NCBI GenBank assembly: GCA_910578345.1
Contig: CAJTRA010000001.1
Location: 12,679-76,678, forward strand
Origin: an uncultured Lachnospiraceae bacterium
GTDB taxonomy: Bacteria > Bacillota > Clostridia > Lachnospirales > Lachnospiraceae
Direction: 5' to 3'
DNA length: 64,000 nt
In this document: piece by piece, positions 28,195 through 36,059 of the stretch
Layout: each line of letters begins with the position of its first letter
How positions within the stretch are numbered: position 1 is the first letter of the stretch
The notes under the pieces: model-generated
Seen by the model: the letters and a program-made list of their open reading frames with translations, nothing else
What the model was told of the DNA's origin: nothing
Databases searched by the model: none
Translations under genes and position numbers: made by a program

Positions 28195-28974
28195 CTAGAT
28201 CAGCATAAGGTTTCTGATATACGAAATCGTGTAGTCCACGCCTTTATCCCCCAGTTCACCGCGCCATGTCTCGGAATGGGGTTCAATACTCAGGCCTTCC
28301 TGATACCCTTTCTCATACAGCACGGCGAAGAACGCGCCCCAGTTGGTCATATCCATTCCTGCCGGAGGGTCATCGAAACGCTTACCGTCAATCAGGAGCG
28401 CCCCTTTGATATGAACATGGATAAAGCGCTCTCCCCAGTCTTTGGCTTCCTGCAGATAGTCTCCTCCTGCGTAAATGCAGTGGGAGGTATCGTACTTAAT
28501 GTACAGGTCCTTTAAGTAGCCATGAATGACCGTAAAGGCCATGGGATCGCAGACAAAGTTATTCCACCTGCAATTATAGGTTGCAATCCTCACGCCCCTT
28601 TGCTTTCCGAACGCAATGAGCTTTTCAAAATAAGAGATTGCAAGCCGGCAGTTCTCATAATAGGAAAGCTCATCCACATAATTACAGCCTGTAATATAGA
28701 TGTCAGAGCCCACTTTCGCCGTCGCTTCAATCAGGCGGCATTCCAGGGCCAGTTCCTCCTCGCAGATGCCCTCTTTGCAGATCCGTCCGCTTCCCCAACG
28801 GCCCACAGCCTGGACAGGCAGCTCATACTTCTCACTATATTCTTTCACCTCATCCACATGAGCCAAAAACTCCTCCGCCCGGTCATTTACATCAAGTTCC
28901 ACAAAGGAAAGCCCTTTTTCCTTTACTTTAATAAAATCTTCTTCCGTTATCCAAGAAATAATCCCTAGTTTCAT
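28195..28974 (-). CDS. Sugar phosphate isomerase/epimerase-like TIM barrel (cargo copy 1)
   Basis: A 259-residue xylose-isomerase-like TIM barrel of the COG1082 type. Likely metal ligands lie in FVELDV, KYDTSHC, HVHIKG and SIEPHSE. Family members act as epimerases, isomerases, dehydratases or deglycosidases on keto-sugars and inososes. It follows a Gfo/Idh/MocA dehydrogenase gene, a pairing usual for pathways that oxidise a sugar hydroxyl and then rearrange the ketone. The particular substrate is unknown. Confidence 0.88.
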   Translation of the reverse strand: MKLGIISWITEEDFIKVKEKGLSFVELDVNDRAEEFLAHVDEVKEYSEKYELPVQAVGRWGSGRICKEGICEEELALECRLIEATAKVGSDIYITGCNYVDELSYYENCRLAISYFEKLIAFGKQRGVRIATYNCRWNNFVCDPMAFTVIHGYLKDLYIKYDTSHCIYAGGDYLQEAKDWGERFIHVHIKGALLIDGKRFDDPPAGMDMTNWGAFFAVLYEKGYQEGLSIEPHSETWRGELGDKGVDYTISYIRNLMLI

Positions 28975-28998
28975 TTTCCCTCATTTCTGCTTTTTATG

Positions 28999-29087
28999 CA
29001 AAGTAAACTTCCATCTTGCTCTGCCTGCCGCTTAGCAGGCCGCATGGCCATCCATACTTTGAAAGTCAATGACTTTCAAAGTAAACT
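28999..29087. repeat. 78-bp palindromic insertion at the 3' end of a dehydrogenase gene
   Basis: An 11-bp direct repeat, CAAAGTAAACT, lies at 28999-29009 and 29077-29087. Between the copies are a 13-bp-arm palindrome (ACTTTGAAAGTCA, one base, TGACTTTCAAAGT; 29056-29082) and a GCCTGC/GCAGGC hairpin (29023-29040). Removing one repeat plus the intervening DNA would end the dehydrogenase as VYFA and place its stop next to the following ribosome site. It looks like a tiny palindromic insertion that changed the C-terminus to VYFESH. Confidence 0.7.
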
Positions 29088-30148
29088 GTTTTTCCGGTCT
29101 TTGCAGATTCATAAATCGCTTCCAGGATCTGCGTCACTACCATGGCCTGCTCCGGCAATACAGTCAACGGTTTCCCATTCACAATCGCCTCATAAAATAC
29201 CCTCTGCTCCTCGTCCTCCGGCCTCTCGGCATCGCCGTCATAGAATGCAACGCCGGCTGCATCCAATGCAGGTTTCTCCACGCACTGCTTGCCATATTTC
29301 ACGCTGTTGATGCGCAGTCCGTCTTTCATATCCGCCCCTGCCTTTGTCCCGCAGAGGGTTGTCTTCGCCTCATCTACCTCCAGGCTGTTAAGAGCCCATG
29401 CTGCCTCTAAGTGGATGGTAGCGCCGTTTTTCATTTTGATAAAGCCAAATGCGGAATCTTCTACCGTAAATACCTCCGGGTCCCAGTCTCCCCATGCGTT
29501 TCCGGTATCCTTCTGGTCCGCCAGCTTACGGAATACGGAGCCTGTCACGGATTCCGGCTCATAGTTATCCATCATCCAAAGCGTCAGATCCAGCGCATGC
29601 GTTCCGATGTCAATAAGCGGGCCGCCACCCTGTTTTTCCGCATCCAGAAATACGCCCCATGTGGGAACAGCCCTTCTGCGGATTGCATGCGCTTTCGCGT
29701 AATAAACCTCTCCCAGGTCGCCGTTTACGCAGGCTTTTTTCAGGTACTGGGAATCGCTTCTGTAACGGTTCTGATAACCGATCGTCAAAATTTTCCCTGT
29801 TTCCTTTGCCGTCTTCACCATTTCCTGTGCCTCTGCATAAGTCTTTGCCATAGGCTTCTCGCACAGAACATTTTTTCCTGCTTTCATGGCCGCGATCGAA
29901 ATAGGCGCATGGCTGCTGTTAGGCGTCAGCACATATACCGCATCCAGATCCTCTTTGATGAGTTCCTCATAATCCGTATAAACGCGGGCATCCTCCGTGC
30001 CGAACTCTTTTCTTGCCTTCTCGGCGCGTTCTTCTATCAAATCGCAAAAAGCGACAATGTTATAATGACCTGTTCTCTTCATCGCGGGCAGATGCTTATT
30101 GTTCGCAATGCCGCCGCATCCTACAACACCAACATTTAATGTTTTCAT
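29066..30148 (-). CDS. Gfo/Idh/MocA family oxidoreductase (cargo copy 1)
   Basis: A 360-residue NAD(P)-dependent dehydrogenase. The Rossmann motif is GVVGCGGIA near residue 7, the catalytic-type EKP lies in NVLCEKPMAKT, and the C-terminal domain has GGGPLIDIGTHALDLTLW with the expected Asp and His. The RRRAVPTWGVFLD segment resembles glycoside 3-dehydrogenases of gut Firmicutes, from memory. It would oxidise a sugar, glycoside or cyclitol hydroxyl to a ketone. Its last three codons lie in the small palindromic insertion. Confidence 0.92.
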   Translation of the reverse strand: MKTLNVGVVGCGGIANNKHLPAMKRTGHYNIVAFCDLIEERAEKARKEFGTEDARVYTDYEELIKEDLDAVYVLTPNSSHAPISIAAMKAGKNVLCEKPMAKTYAEAQEMVKTAKETGKILTIGYQNRYRSDSQYLKKACVNGDLGEVYYAKAHAIRRRAVPTWGVFLDAEKQGGGPLIDIGTHALDLTLWMMDNYEPESVTGSVFRKLADQKDTGNAWGDWDPEVFTVEDSAFGFIKMKNGATIHLEAAWALNSLEVDEAKTTLCGTKAGADMKDGLRINSVKYGKQCVEKPALDAAGVAFYDGDAERPEDEEQRVFYEAIVNGKPLTVLPEQAMVVTQILEAIYESAKTGKTVYFESH

Positions 30149-30184
30149 GATATTTTCCTCCTGATAGCACTTTCTTTGTGTCCT

Positions 30185-30946
30185 TTAATCTAACTTTGTT
30201 TTTACATAGTGCAGGCTTTTTTCCATATTTTCCATCGGGCTTCCATAAGTATGCGTGTCCTGCTCGATGACCAGCCACTTGGCGCCGCACTCAGCCGCGG
30301 CAGGCACCACCTGATCTGCGCCGACTTCGCCGTCCCCTGCTGCCACCAACACAACTTCGCCGTCCTTGCGGATAAAATCCTTCACATGTACGACAGGGCA
30401 GCGTCCGCTGTATTTATGCAGGTAGGTAACAGGATCCGCCCCGCCTACCTTCACCCAGCACAAGTCAAGCTCTGTTTTCAGCTGCTCTGCGGGAATCGTG
30501 TCATAGAGGGCATCCAGTTGATATCCGCCCTCCGGCGTCTTTGCAAACTCAAAATTATGATTGTGATAGAGAAGCTCCATCCCGGCTTCCCGGCATTTCC
30601 CGGCAATCCTTACAATCATGTCAAGAGTATCCTGATACCTGCTTCCGCCGTACCATCTTTCTTTGTCCAGGAAAGGAATCGCCACATATTGACAGCCAAT
30701 CTCCTTGTAATCCTGCACGGTTTTGTCCAAATCCTGTTCAAAATCGCTCATAGGCACATGGGCGCTGATCGCCTGCAGTCCTGCATCGTCTAAGCAGGTA
30801 CGAATTTCCTCCGGCGATTTTCCATACAGCCCTGCCAGTTCCACTCCGTCATATCCCATGTCCGCAAGCTGCCGCATGGTCTTGCCAAAATCTGCAGCCG
30901 CCAGCTCACGCACAGAATATACCTGTGCCGCAATCGGTAATTTCAT
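30185..30946 (-). CDS. Sugar phosphate isomerase/epimerase-like TIM barrel (cargo copy 2)
   Basis: A 253-residue TIM barrel of the COG1082 group. It has YHNHNFEF, ELDLCWVKVGGADP, HVKDF and VIEQDTHTYG, giving the Glu, Asp, His and Glu positions usual for metal binding. This pattern is close to 3-keto-glycoside-acting members such as the YcjR type, but activity cannot be fixed from sequence. It lies between the two dehydrogenase genes, 36 bp and 20 bp from them, within one operon. Confidence 0.88.
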   Translation of the reverse strand: MKLPIAAQVYSVRELAAADFGKTMRQLADMGYDGVELAGLYGKSPEEIRTCLDDAGLQAISAHVPMSDFEQDLDKTVQDYKEIGCQYVAIPFLDKERWYGGSRYQDTLDMIVRIAGKCREAGMELLYHNHNFEFAKTPEGGYQLDALYDTIPAEQLKTELDLCWVKVGGADPVTYLHKYSGRCPVVHVKDFIRKDGEVVLVAAGDGEVGADQVVPAAAECGAKWLVIEQDTHTYGSPMENMEKSLHYVKTKLD

Positions 30947-30966
30947 AGCAAATAGCTCCCTCCTTT

Positions 30967-32019
30967 TTATGCCTCAAACCGTATCACCTGTTTCTTCTCG
31001 GAGGATTCGAAGACAGCCTCCATCACTCTCATGACGCGCGCCGCTTCTTCCAGTTTAATAAGGCTCTCTTCTCTGCCTTCCAACACGGCCATCACATTTT
31101 TGTAGAAATCGCAGATGTCGCTCTTTTCTTCCGGGCGCTCTTCCGTGAAGATACTGTCGTCACGCCGCGGCGCCATCGTCTTTGTGAGTCCGGCCGCCGT
31201 CCTTACCGGGACCACGTCCTCTTCGTCCGTTCCGCAGGCCCGCACGATTTTCAGATTTTCGCCCCAGTCCCCAATCATCGCCGTGCCGTCCCTGCCAAGC
31301 ACGTACCAACGGGGAAGACTTATAAAATTGCTCGTACCCACCTCCACAATCATATGGACTCCGTTGGCAAATCCTAAGTCTGCCGTAAATCCGTCATCCA
31401 CCAACTGATTGGTCACGTTCGTAACGGTTGCATAAACCGTCTCGAGAGCCGTACCCGGAAACAGCATAAGCGCCTGGTCCAAAAGATGCACGCCCCAATC
31501 TAACACCATGCCGCCGCCATGCTCCTTCTCCTGCCGCCAGTCCCCCGGAATTCCGCGGGAGCCGTGTACTCTCGATTCCAGCCTGTACACTTCCCCTAAA
31601 GTTCCCTCGGCCATCAATTTCTTTACGGTAAGGAAATCCTCATCCCAGCGGCGGTTCTGATGTACCGTCAGAAATCGTCCATACCTTTCGGAAGCTTCCA
31701 CCATCTCCTGCAGATCCGCCGAGCACAGTGTGACAGGTTTTTCGCTGACTACATTCTTCCCGGCCTTCATTGCTGCGATTGCAATGCTTTTGTGCACATC
31801 GTTCGGTGTCGCCACAAGCACGATATCTACCGCTTCATCGGCCAAAAGCTCTTCCAGGCTGCCATATACATGAATCCGCCGGGAGCGGGCATATTCCCGT
31901 CTCTCTTCCTTAATATCCCAGATGCCCGCCACCGACAGATTATCTATTTGTTCAATCAAATCATAATGCCAGCCGGCCATACCTCCGAAGCCGGCCATCG
32001 CTAAAATATGCTTTTTCAT
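30967..32019 (-). CDS. Gfo/Idh/MocA family oxidoreductase (cargo copy 2)
   Basis: A 350-residue dehydrogenase with a less usual nucleotide-binding opening, MAGFGGMAGWHYDLI, then ATPNDVHKSIAIAAMKAGKNVVSEKPVTL and the catalytic domain segment GGGMVLDWGVHLLDQALMLF. A Trp and Val replace the Ile and Thr seen in copy 1, so the two enzymes probably differ in substrate or direction. One oxidising and one reducing step with an epimerisation between is a known scheme in YcjQRS-type pathways. Its start overlaps the stop of cargo copy 3 by 4 bases. Confidence 0.9.
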   Translation of the reverse strand: MKKHILAMAGFGGMAGWHYDLIEQIDNLSVAGIWDIKEERREYARSRRIHVYGSLEELLADEAVDIVLVATPNDVHKSIAIAAMKAGKNVVSEKPVTLCSADLQEMVEASERYGRFLTVHQNRRWDEDFLTVKKLMAEGTLGEVYRLESRVHGSRGIPGDWRQEKEHGGGMVLDWGVHLLDQALMLFPGTALETVYATVTNVTNQLVDDGFTADLGFANGVHMIVEVGTSNFISLPRWYVLGRDGTAMIGDWGENLKIVRACGTDEEDVVPVRTAAGLTKTMAPRRDDSIFTEERPEEKSDICDFYKNVMAVLEGREESLIKLEEAARVMRVMEAVFESSEKKQVIRFEA

Positions 32020-32987
32020 GCCCAGTACATACTTCCTCTCTCTTCAAAAATCAGCACGTTTTTCAGACATTCGATTGCCTTAAGCAGTCCTTCCCTTCCG
32101 GACATCAGACTGTCCTCATGCTCGATGCTGATGGCATAGTCATAACCTGCCAGCCTCAGCTCCGAAGCAATGGCTTTCCAGAATTCTTCCCCATTGCCGT
32201 ATCCAACGGACCTGAAAATCCAGGAACGCTCAATCTCATTGCCGTAATGCGTCGTATCAAGCACGCCGTTCACCGCTGTATTGATCGGGTCAATCTTCGT
32301 ATCTTTCGCATGGAAATGGAACAGTGCGCCCGCTTTTCCAAGCTCACGTATGCATGCACAGGGATCCATGCCCTGCCAGATTAAATGGCTGGGGTCAAAG
32401 TTGGCGCCGATTTCCGGTCCTACCGCTTCCCTTAAGCGCAGCAAAGTCCTCGTATTATAAACGCAGAATCCCGGATGCAGTTCCAGTGCGATCTTATGTA
32501 TGCCATGCTCCTTCGCAAAAGCCACTTTCTTTTTCCAGTAAGGAATCAGCACTTCATTCCACTGGTATTCCAAAACTTCCGTAAAATCTTCCGGCCAGGG
32601 GCATGTTACCCAGTTGGGCATAGTATCCTGCGGGCTTCCTCCGGGGCAGCCCGAAAATGTGTTGACAACAGGGATGCCCAGCTTCTCCGCAAGTAAAATT
32701 GCGTTGGTCAGGTCATCGTCAAATTTCTTTGCGATTTCCGGATTCGGATGCACCATATTGCCATGGCTGCTCAACGCGCTGATCTCCAGATTGTGTTTAT
32801 GAATTGTGTCCACAAATTCTTTCTGCTTCTTCTCATCCGCCAAAAGTTCCGCCGCATTGCAGTGAGCCTTGCCCGGAAATCCGCCACATCCGATTTCCAC
32901 CATCTGCACGCCGTTTGCCGCTAAAAAGCTGCATGCTTCGTCCAAAGACTTGTCGCCAAGCACCACCGTAAAAGTTCCTAATTTCAT
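32016..32987 (-). CDS. Sugar phosphate isomerase/epimerase-like TIM barrel (cargo copy 3)
   Basis: A 323-residue TIM barrel, longer than copies 1 and 2. Telling segments are GVQMVEIGCGGFPGKAHC, VVNTFSGCPGG, ALELHPGFCVYNTRTLLRLR, GANFDPSHLIWQGMDP, FHAKDT and ISIEHED. This long type is widespread in gut Firmicutes beside Gfo/Idh/MocA genes; the large subunits of C-glycoside deglycosidases belong to the same broad family, but the small beta-sandwich partner of those enzymes is absent here. ATG at 32987 has AGGAGGG upstream. It is the first gene of the cargo operon. Confidence 0.9.
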   Translation of the reverse strand: MKLGTFTVVLGDKSLDEACSFLAANGVQMVEIGCGGFPGKAHCNAAELLADEKKQKEFVDTIHKHNLEISALSSHGNMVHPNPEIAKKFDDDLTNAILLAEKLGIPVVNTFSGCPGGSPQDTMPNWVTCPWPEDFTEVLEYQWNEVLIPYWKKKVAFAKEHGIHKIALELHPGFCVYNTRTLLRLREAVGPEIGANFDPSHLIWQGMDPCACIRELGKAGALFHFHAKDTKIDPINTAVNGVLDTTHYGNEIERSWIFRSVGYGNGEEFWKAIASELRLAGYDYAISIEHEDSLMSGREGLLKAIECLKNVLIFEERGSMYWA

Positions 32988-33035
32988 TTCCTTTCCCTCC
33001 TGCTCATTGTAACTTATGACTAACGGTTCCGTTTC

Positions 33036-33085
33036 GCGCACAGAAAAATGTATATTTCTGCGCCGCTGAAATTGAATCTATTATA
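33036..33085 (-). promoter_or_regulatory. Putative activator-dependent promoter of the cargo operon
   Basis: On the minus strand TATAAT (33085-33080) lacks a recognisable -35 hexamer, as expected for an AraC-activated promoter. Just downstream an imperfect dyad, GCGCAGAAA with TTTCTGTGCGC (33036-33063), could be an operator or leader hairpin. Confidence 0.45.
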
Positions 33086-33093
33086 CAAAAAGA

Positions 33094-33123
33094 CAGCAGA
33101 AGAAAGATAGTTTTCTTCTGCTG
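33094..33123 (-). terminator. Terminator after the cargo AraC gene
   Basis: CAGCAGAAGAAA (33094-33105) and its complement (33112-33123) form a perfect 12-bp stem with a 6-nt loop, followed on the minus strand by TCTTTTTG. It separates the regulator from the catabolic genes. Confidence 0.82.
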
Positions 33124-33159
33124 AAAAACTCATACGATTCTGCTATTTTATTCCAACCT

Positions 33160-34026
33160 TTAACTTCTGAATTTCTGCTGCGCCTTTCCTCCGACATGGG
33201 TCTTCCTGCGCGCTTCGAGGGGCGTATATCCATAATACTTGCGGAACATACGCCCAAAATTATTATAATCCATAAATCCCACAGCCTCCGCCACTTCCGT
33301 TGCCGTGAGCGCATCCTGCTTCAGAAGTTTCATCGCCTTATGTAACCGGATTTCATTGATGTACTGTTGGGGCGCCGCCCCTGCACTCTCTTTAAAGATA
33401 TGGCAAAACCGCCCTTCACTTAAATGTACCAGCTGCGCCAGCTCGCAGTTGGTTATGGCTTCCGTATAATGCATCTCGATATACTGGTAAACTGTGTTAA
33501 GCTGTTCCAGTTTTTTGCGCCGTTTTAAAACCCCTTCTTCCGAAAGCATTTCCATCGCTTTGTTGCGCGCCAGATAAGTAATAAGCTTTAACAGTTCCCC
33601 TTTGCAGACAAGCTGGTAGCCAATCTCCTTTCTTTGGTATTCCTCGTGAATCCGCAGCATGGTTCTGGATATTTCCGAATCGCCGGAGATCGTTGGGCAG
33701 AAAATAATATTCTTGTCCGCAAGCTCCCTGGAAAAATCCTCCATGTCAAAAATCGCCACCATTACTTCCATTTCCCCGTTTCTGCAGTATCCTTCATGCA
33801 GAACATTGCTGTTGGCAATCACGAGCGTCCCTTCCCCTGCATCCATTTCCTCCTGCTCTAACCGGATTACCGTCCGCCCGCGCACCACATAGTGCAGCTC
33901 AATCTGTTCATGCCAATGAGCGCTGAAGTATTTTCCTTCCCTATTGCATTTATTTACCATTAATTGGATTGGAAATTCTTTATCCTTAAGTATTTTCTTT
34001 TCATAAAGCTCCAAATTCCTATCCAT
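33160..34026 (-). CDS. AraC family transcriptional regulator of the cassette
   Basis: A 288-residue regulator with an N-terminal cupin-like sensing domain (HWHEQIELHYVVRG) and a C-terminal double helix-turn-helix (CELAQLVHLSEGRFCHIFKE and ATEVAEAVGFMDYNNFGRMF). It likely senses the sugar or glycoside handled by the cargo and activates the operon that starts 170 bp downstream. GAAAGGA precedes the ATG. It is the gene nearest the far end of the element. Confidence 0.92.
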   Translation of the reverse strand: MDRNLELYEKKILKDKEFPIQLMVNKCNREGKYFSAHWHEQIELHYVVRGRTVIRLEQEEMDAGEGTLVIANSNVLHEGYCRNGEMEVMVAIFDMEDFSRELADKNIIFCPTISGDSEISRTMLRIHEEYQRKEIGYQLVCKGELLKLITYLARNKAMEMLSEEGVLKRRKKLEQLNTVYQYIEMHYTEAITNCELAQLVHLSEGRFCHIFKESAGAAPQQYINEIRLHKAMKLLKQDALTATEVAEAVGFMDYNNFGRMFRKYYGYTPLEARRKTHVGGKAQQKFRS

Positions 34027-34094
34027 CGATGAAATCCTTTCGCATACGAATGTATGAAGGATAAATTCTATCCCACGGCATTATTTACATGAAA

Positions 34095-34124
34095 ATTATA
34101 ACATACACCCCCAGGCCGATACAA
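34095..34124 (-). promoter_or_regulatory. Promoter of the cassette regulator
   Basis: On the minus strand TTGTAT (34124-34119) and TATAAT (34100-34095) are 18 bp apart. It lies inside the element, 55 bp from the att core, so the cargo regulator does not depend on host promoters. Confidence 0.6.
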
Positions 34125-34177
34125 CCTCATTCAGCCGCCTCCAATATCAACCCCGTCCCCCTGTTCCATCAACCAAC

Positions 34178-34189
34178 CATTCCCCCACG
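34178..34189. other. Attachment core copy, regulator end
   Basis: CATTCCCCCACG, identical to 25607-25618. On the minus strand it encodes the WGN part of the deacetylase motif 1 segment DAAWGNED. Confidence 0.88.
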
Positions 34190-34685
34190 CTGCGTCAAAG
34201 CTGAGCGCCACTTGCTTCTTATCCGTCTCCACACAATAGATCGGCAGTTCCCGCCCGCCTACGGAACTGCTCACCGTAATGGAATCGGGAAGATGCCTGC
34301 TGACGCCCTGGATCAGTGCAACAGTTGCCAGGGCAAAGGCCGCTGATTTCGCCACTTGTACACAAACACTCTTTATGAAATTCTGCCGCTTCTTTTCTTC
34401 CTTTGTGATCGCATTCTCCTGTGCCACACTGCCGCAATACTGTCCGCCGCTTCTCTGCTGCTGCCTTTGCGCCGTCCATGCATCTACCTGCTCCTTCCTG
34501 GGCCATTCTTCTTCTCCTCTATGATGATGTGCGGATTCGCCCTGTATCTTCCTCTCCAGTTCGCACATGGCCAGTTTCATCTTGTCGTTCCAACTTTTGC
34601 CGTTTCCGTGCATAATGATACCCTGCATATAATTGTTATTAAAATATATGCAGGGCAGCTTATCCATTACGATTACTTTATTCAC
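34178..34685 (-). pseudogene. 5' half of the split polysaccharide deacetylase gene
   Basis: This half encodes a hydrophilic N-terminus, one membrane segment (AAFALATVALIQGV) and the start of the catalytic domain, KKQVALSFDAAWGN, which carries the motif 1 aspartate. At the att core the frame runs into the cassette and stops after 15 foreign codons (to 34131). With the fragment at 25035-25618 it rebuilds a protein of about 360 residues. The true start may be one of several nearby ATG codons. Confidence 0.92.
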
Positions 34686-34740
34686 TTTGCACTTCTTACC
34701 AACAAGGATTCTTATGAAAATTTTATCTCTTACAGTCTAT

Positions 34741-36033
34741 TCAGGTCGTTTCCTTATCACCGATCATCAGATTTAAGATCGTCACATCCGTATCCTTCAT
34801 GCCGACCCGGCCTACATAACCCATACTCCTAATCGTATCTTCCACATTTTCTCGCACAAGACCTTCTCCCGGACGGAAACAGTGATCCGCATTTTCCAGC
34901 ATATGCGCCATGATCGCCGCGTCCACCGCCGACGCAATCTTAGCCGCACAGGAAGACTTGGCGCCGTCGCACACCACGCCGCCCATATTGGCGATCGTAT
35001 TGGTGATGGTATGAGCGACTGCCTCATAATCCCCGCCATACAGGTAAGTAATCGCGGCGCCGGCTCCACAGGCGGCGCTCACCGCGCCACAGTAGGCGGA
35101 CAGGCTTCCGATATACTTCTTCTGGTGAATGGCAATCAAATTGCTTACCACCAGCGCCCGGTACATCTTTTCTTTAGAGACCTGCCACTCTTTCGCGAAC
35201 TCGATCACGGGCAGCGAACAGGTCATCCCCTGATTGCCGCTGCCGGAATTGATGACGACGGGCATGGAACATCCATTCATTCTGGCGTCCGAACCTGCCG
35301 CCGCTTTTGCCCTGGCCCTGACTTTGATATCATCCCCGTAGGCCGCAAGCAGCGTTCTTCCCACCTCCGCCCCATAATGGTTGCGCAGACCTTCCTCGGA
35401 AATCGCCGTATTCATCTCCACCTGCCGGCCGATCACCTCTTCGATGTCCTCCATTCTCACCAGATCTGCAAACTGCAGGATATCTTTGACATTCAAAAGC
35501 TCTCTTTTATCCGGCGTCTGCGGCGTTTGCCGCTCCTCCTCTTTTGGTGCATCCGTATAAAGGATCTCCCCATCTTTCTCCACCTGCTCTATATGGGTGT
35601 GTTTCCCGGATATCGCCACCTTAGCGCAGTGCCCTTTTCCCGTCATTTCCACGCGGATATACAGATTCTCCACGCCTTTGTGCAGATGACAGGCACAGAA
35701 ATGGCCCGCTAACAGCGCTCTGACCTGCTGCCTCTCCTCCTCTGTCACTGCTTCGAGCACTTCCAGCTTTCTGTCAGCTCTTCCGCCGACCGCACCCAGC
35801 ACAGCAGCCGCCTCAATGCCATGCATTCCGCCGGAATTTGGCACCGTCACATTCTTTACATTCTTAATGATGTTCCCGCTGCAGAAGACATCCATGCGCT
35901 CAGGCATTCCCCCGAATACCTCCCTGGCGCTTGCCGCCGCATAGGCCAGGGCAATCGGTTCCGTACAGCCCAGCGCCGGTATCAGTTCCTCTTTCAATAT
36001 CTCCAGATAGCTTTGATAAATCTTATCCTCCAT
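34741..36033 (-). CDS. L-cysteine desulfidase family protein (CyuA/UPF0597-like)
   Basis: A 430-residue protein of the serine dehydratase-alpha-like group, which breaks L-cysteine to pyruvate, ammonia and sulfide in characterised members. It opens with the family block ELIPALGCTEPIALAYAAA and shows VPNSGGMHGIEAAAVLGAVGG, GSGNQGMTCSLPVIEFA, CGAVSAACGAGAAITYLYGG and the closing CDGAKSSCAAKIASAVDAA, with cysteines suited to hold an iron-sulfur cluster. It is the last gene of the ABC transporter operon, 26 bp after the aldo/keto reductase. Confidence 0.88.
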   Translation of the reverse strand: MEDKIYQSYLEILKEELIPALGCTEPIALAYAAASAREVFGGMPERMDVFCSGNIIKNVKNVTVPNSGGMHGIEAAAVLGAVGGRADRKLEVLEAVTEEERQQVRALLAGHFCACHLHKGVENLYIRVEMTGKGHCAKVAISGKHTHIEQVEKDGEILYTDAPKEEERQTPQTPDKRELLNVKDILQFADLVRMEDIEEVIGRQVEMNTAISEEGLRNHYGAEVGRTLLAAYGDDIKVRARAKAAAGSDARMNGCSMPVVINSGSGNQGMTCSLPVIEFAKEWQVSKEKMYRALVVSNLIAIHQKKYIGSLSAYCGAVSAACGAGAAITYLYGGDYEAVAHTITNTIANMGGVVCDGAKSSCAAKIASAVDAAIMAHMLENADHCFRPGEGLVRENVEDTIRSMGYVGRVGMKDTDVTILNLMIGDKETT

Positions 36034-36059
36034 ATTGCCTTACTCCTCTTTCGGTACAC

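Larger units (their letters stand above)
25607..34189. mobile_element. 8.57-kb serine-recombinase cassette with sugar-modification cargo
   Basis: The element is bounded by a 12-bp direct repeat, CATTCCCCCACG, at 25607-25618 and 34178-34189. Removing the DNA between the repeats rejoins the two deacetylase fragments in perfect frame, proving insertion. It carries, in one orientation, an AraC regulator, three TIM-barrel isomerase-like genes, two Gfo/Idh/MocA genes, a sugar O-acetyltransferase, a 49-aa ORF and a large serine recombinase at one end. I see no conjugation, replication, phage or transporter genes. Just inside the ends lie the inverted half-sites GTTGATGGA (25629) and TCCATCAAC (34165). 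Confidence 0.93.

Noticed and set aside
27532..33041. C-glycoside deglycosidase operon
   Set aside because: The dehydrogenase and long TIM barrel are of the right broad families, but the small beta-sandwich subunit that such enzymes need is missing, so the call is kept to general keto-sugar chemistry.
25607..34189. Prophage or integrative conjugative element
   Set aside because: No structural, lysis, relaxase, coupling or replication genes are present between the att cores.
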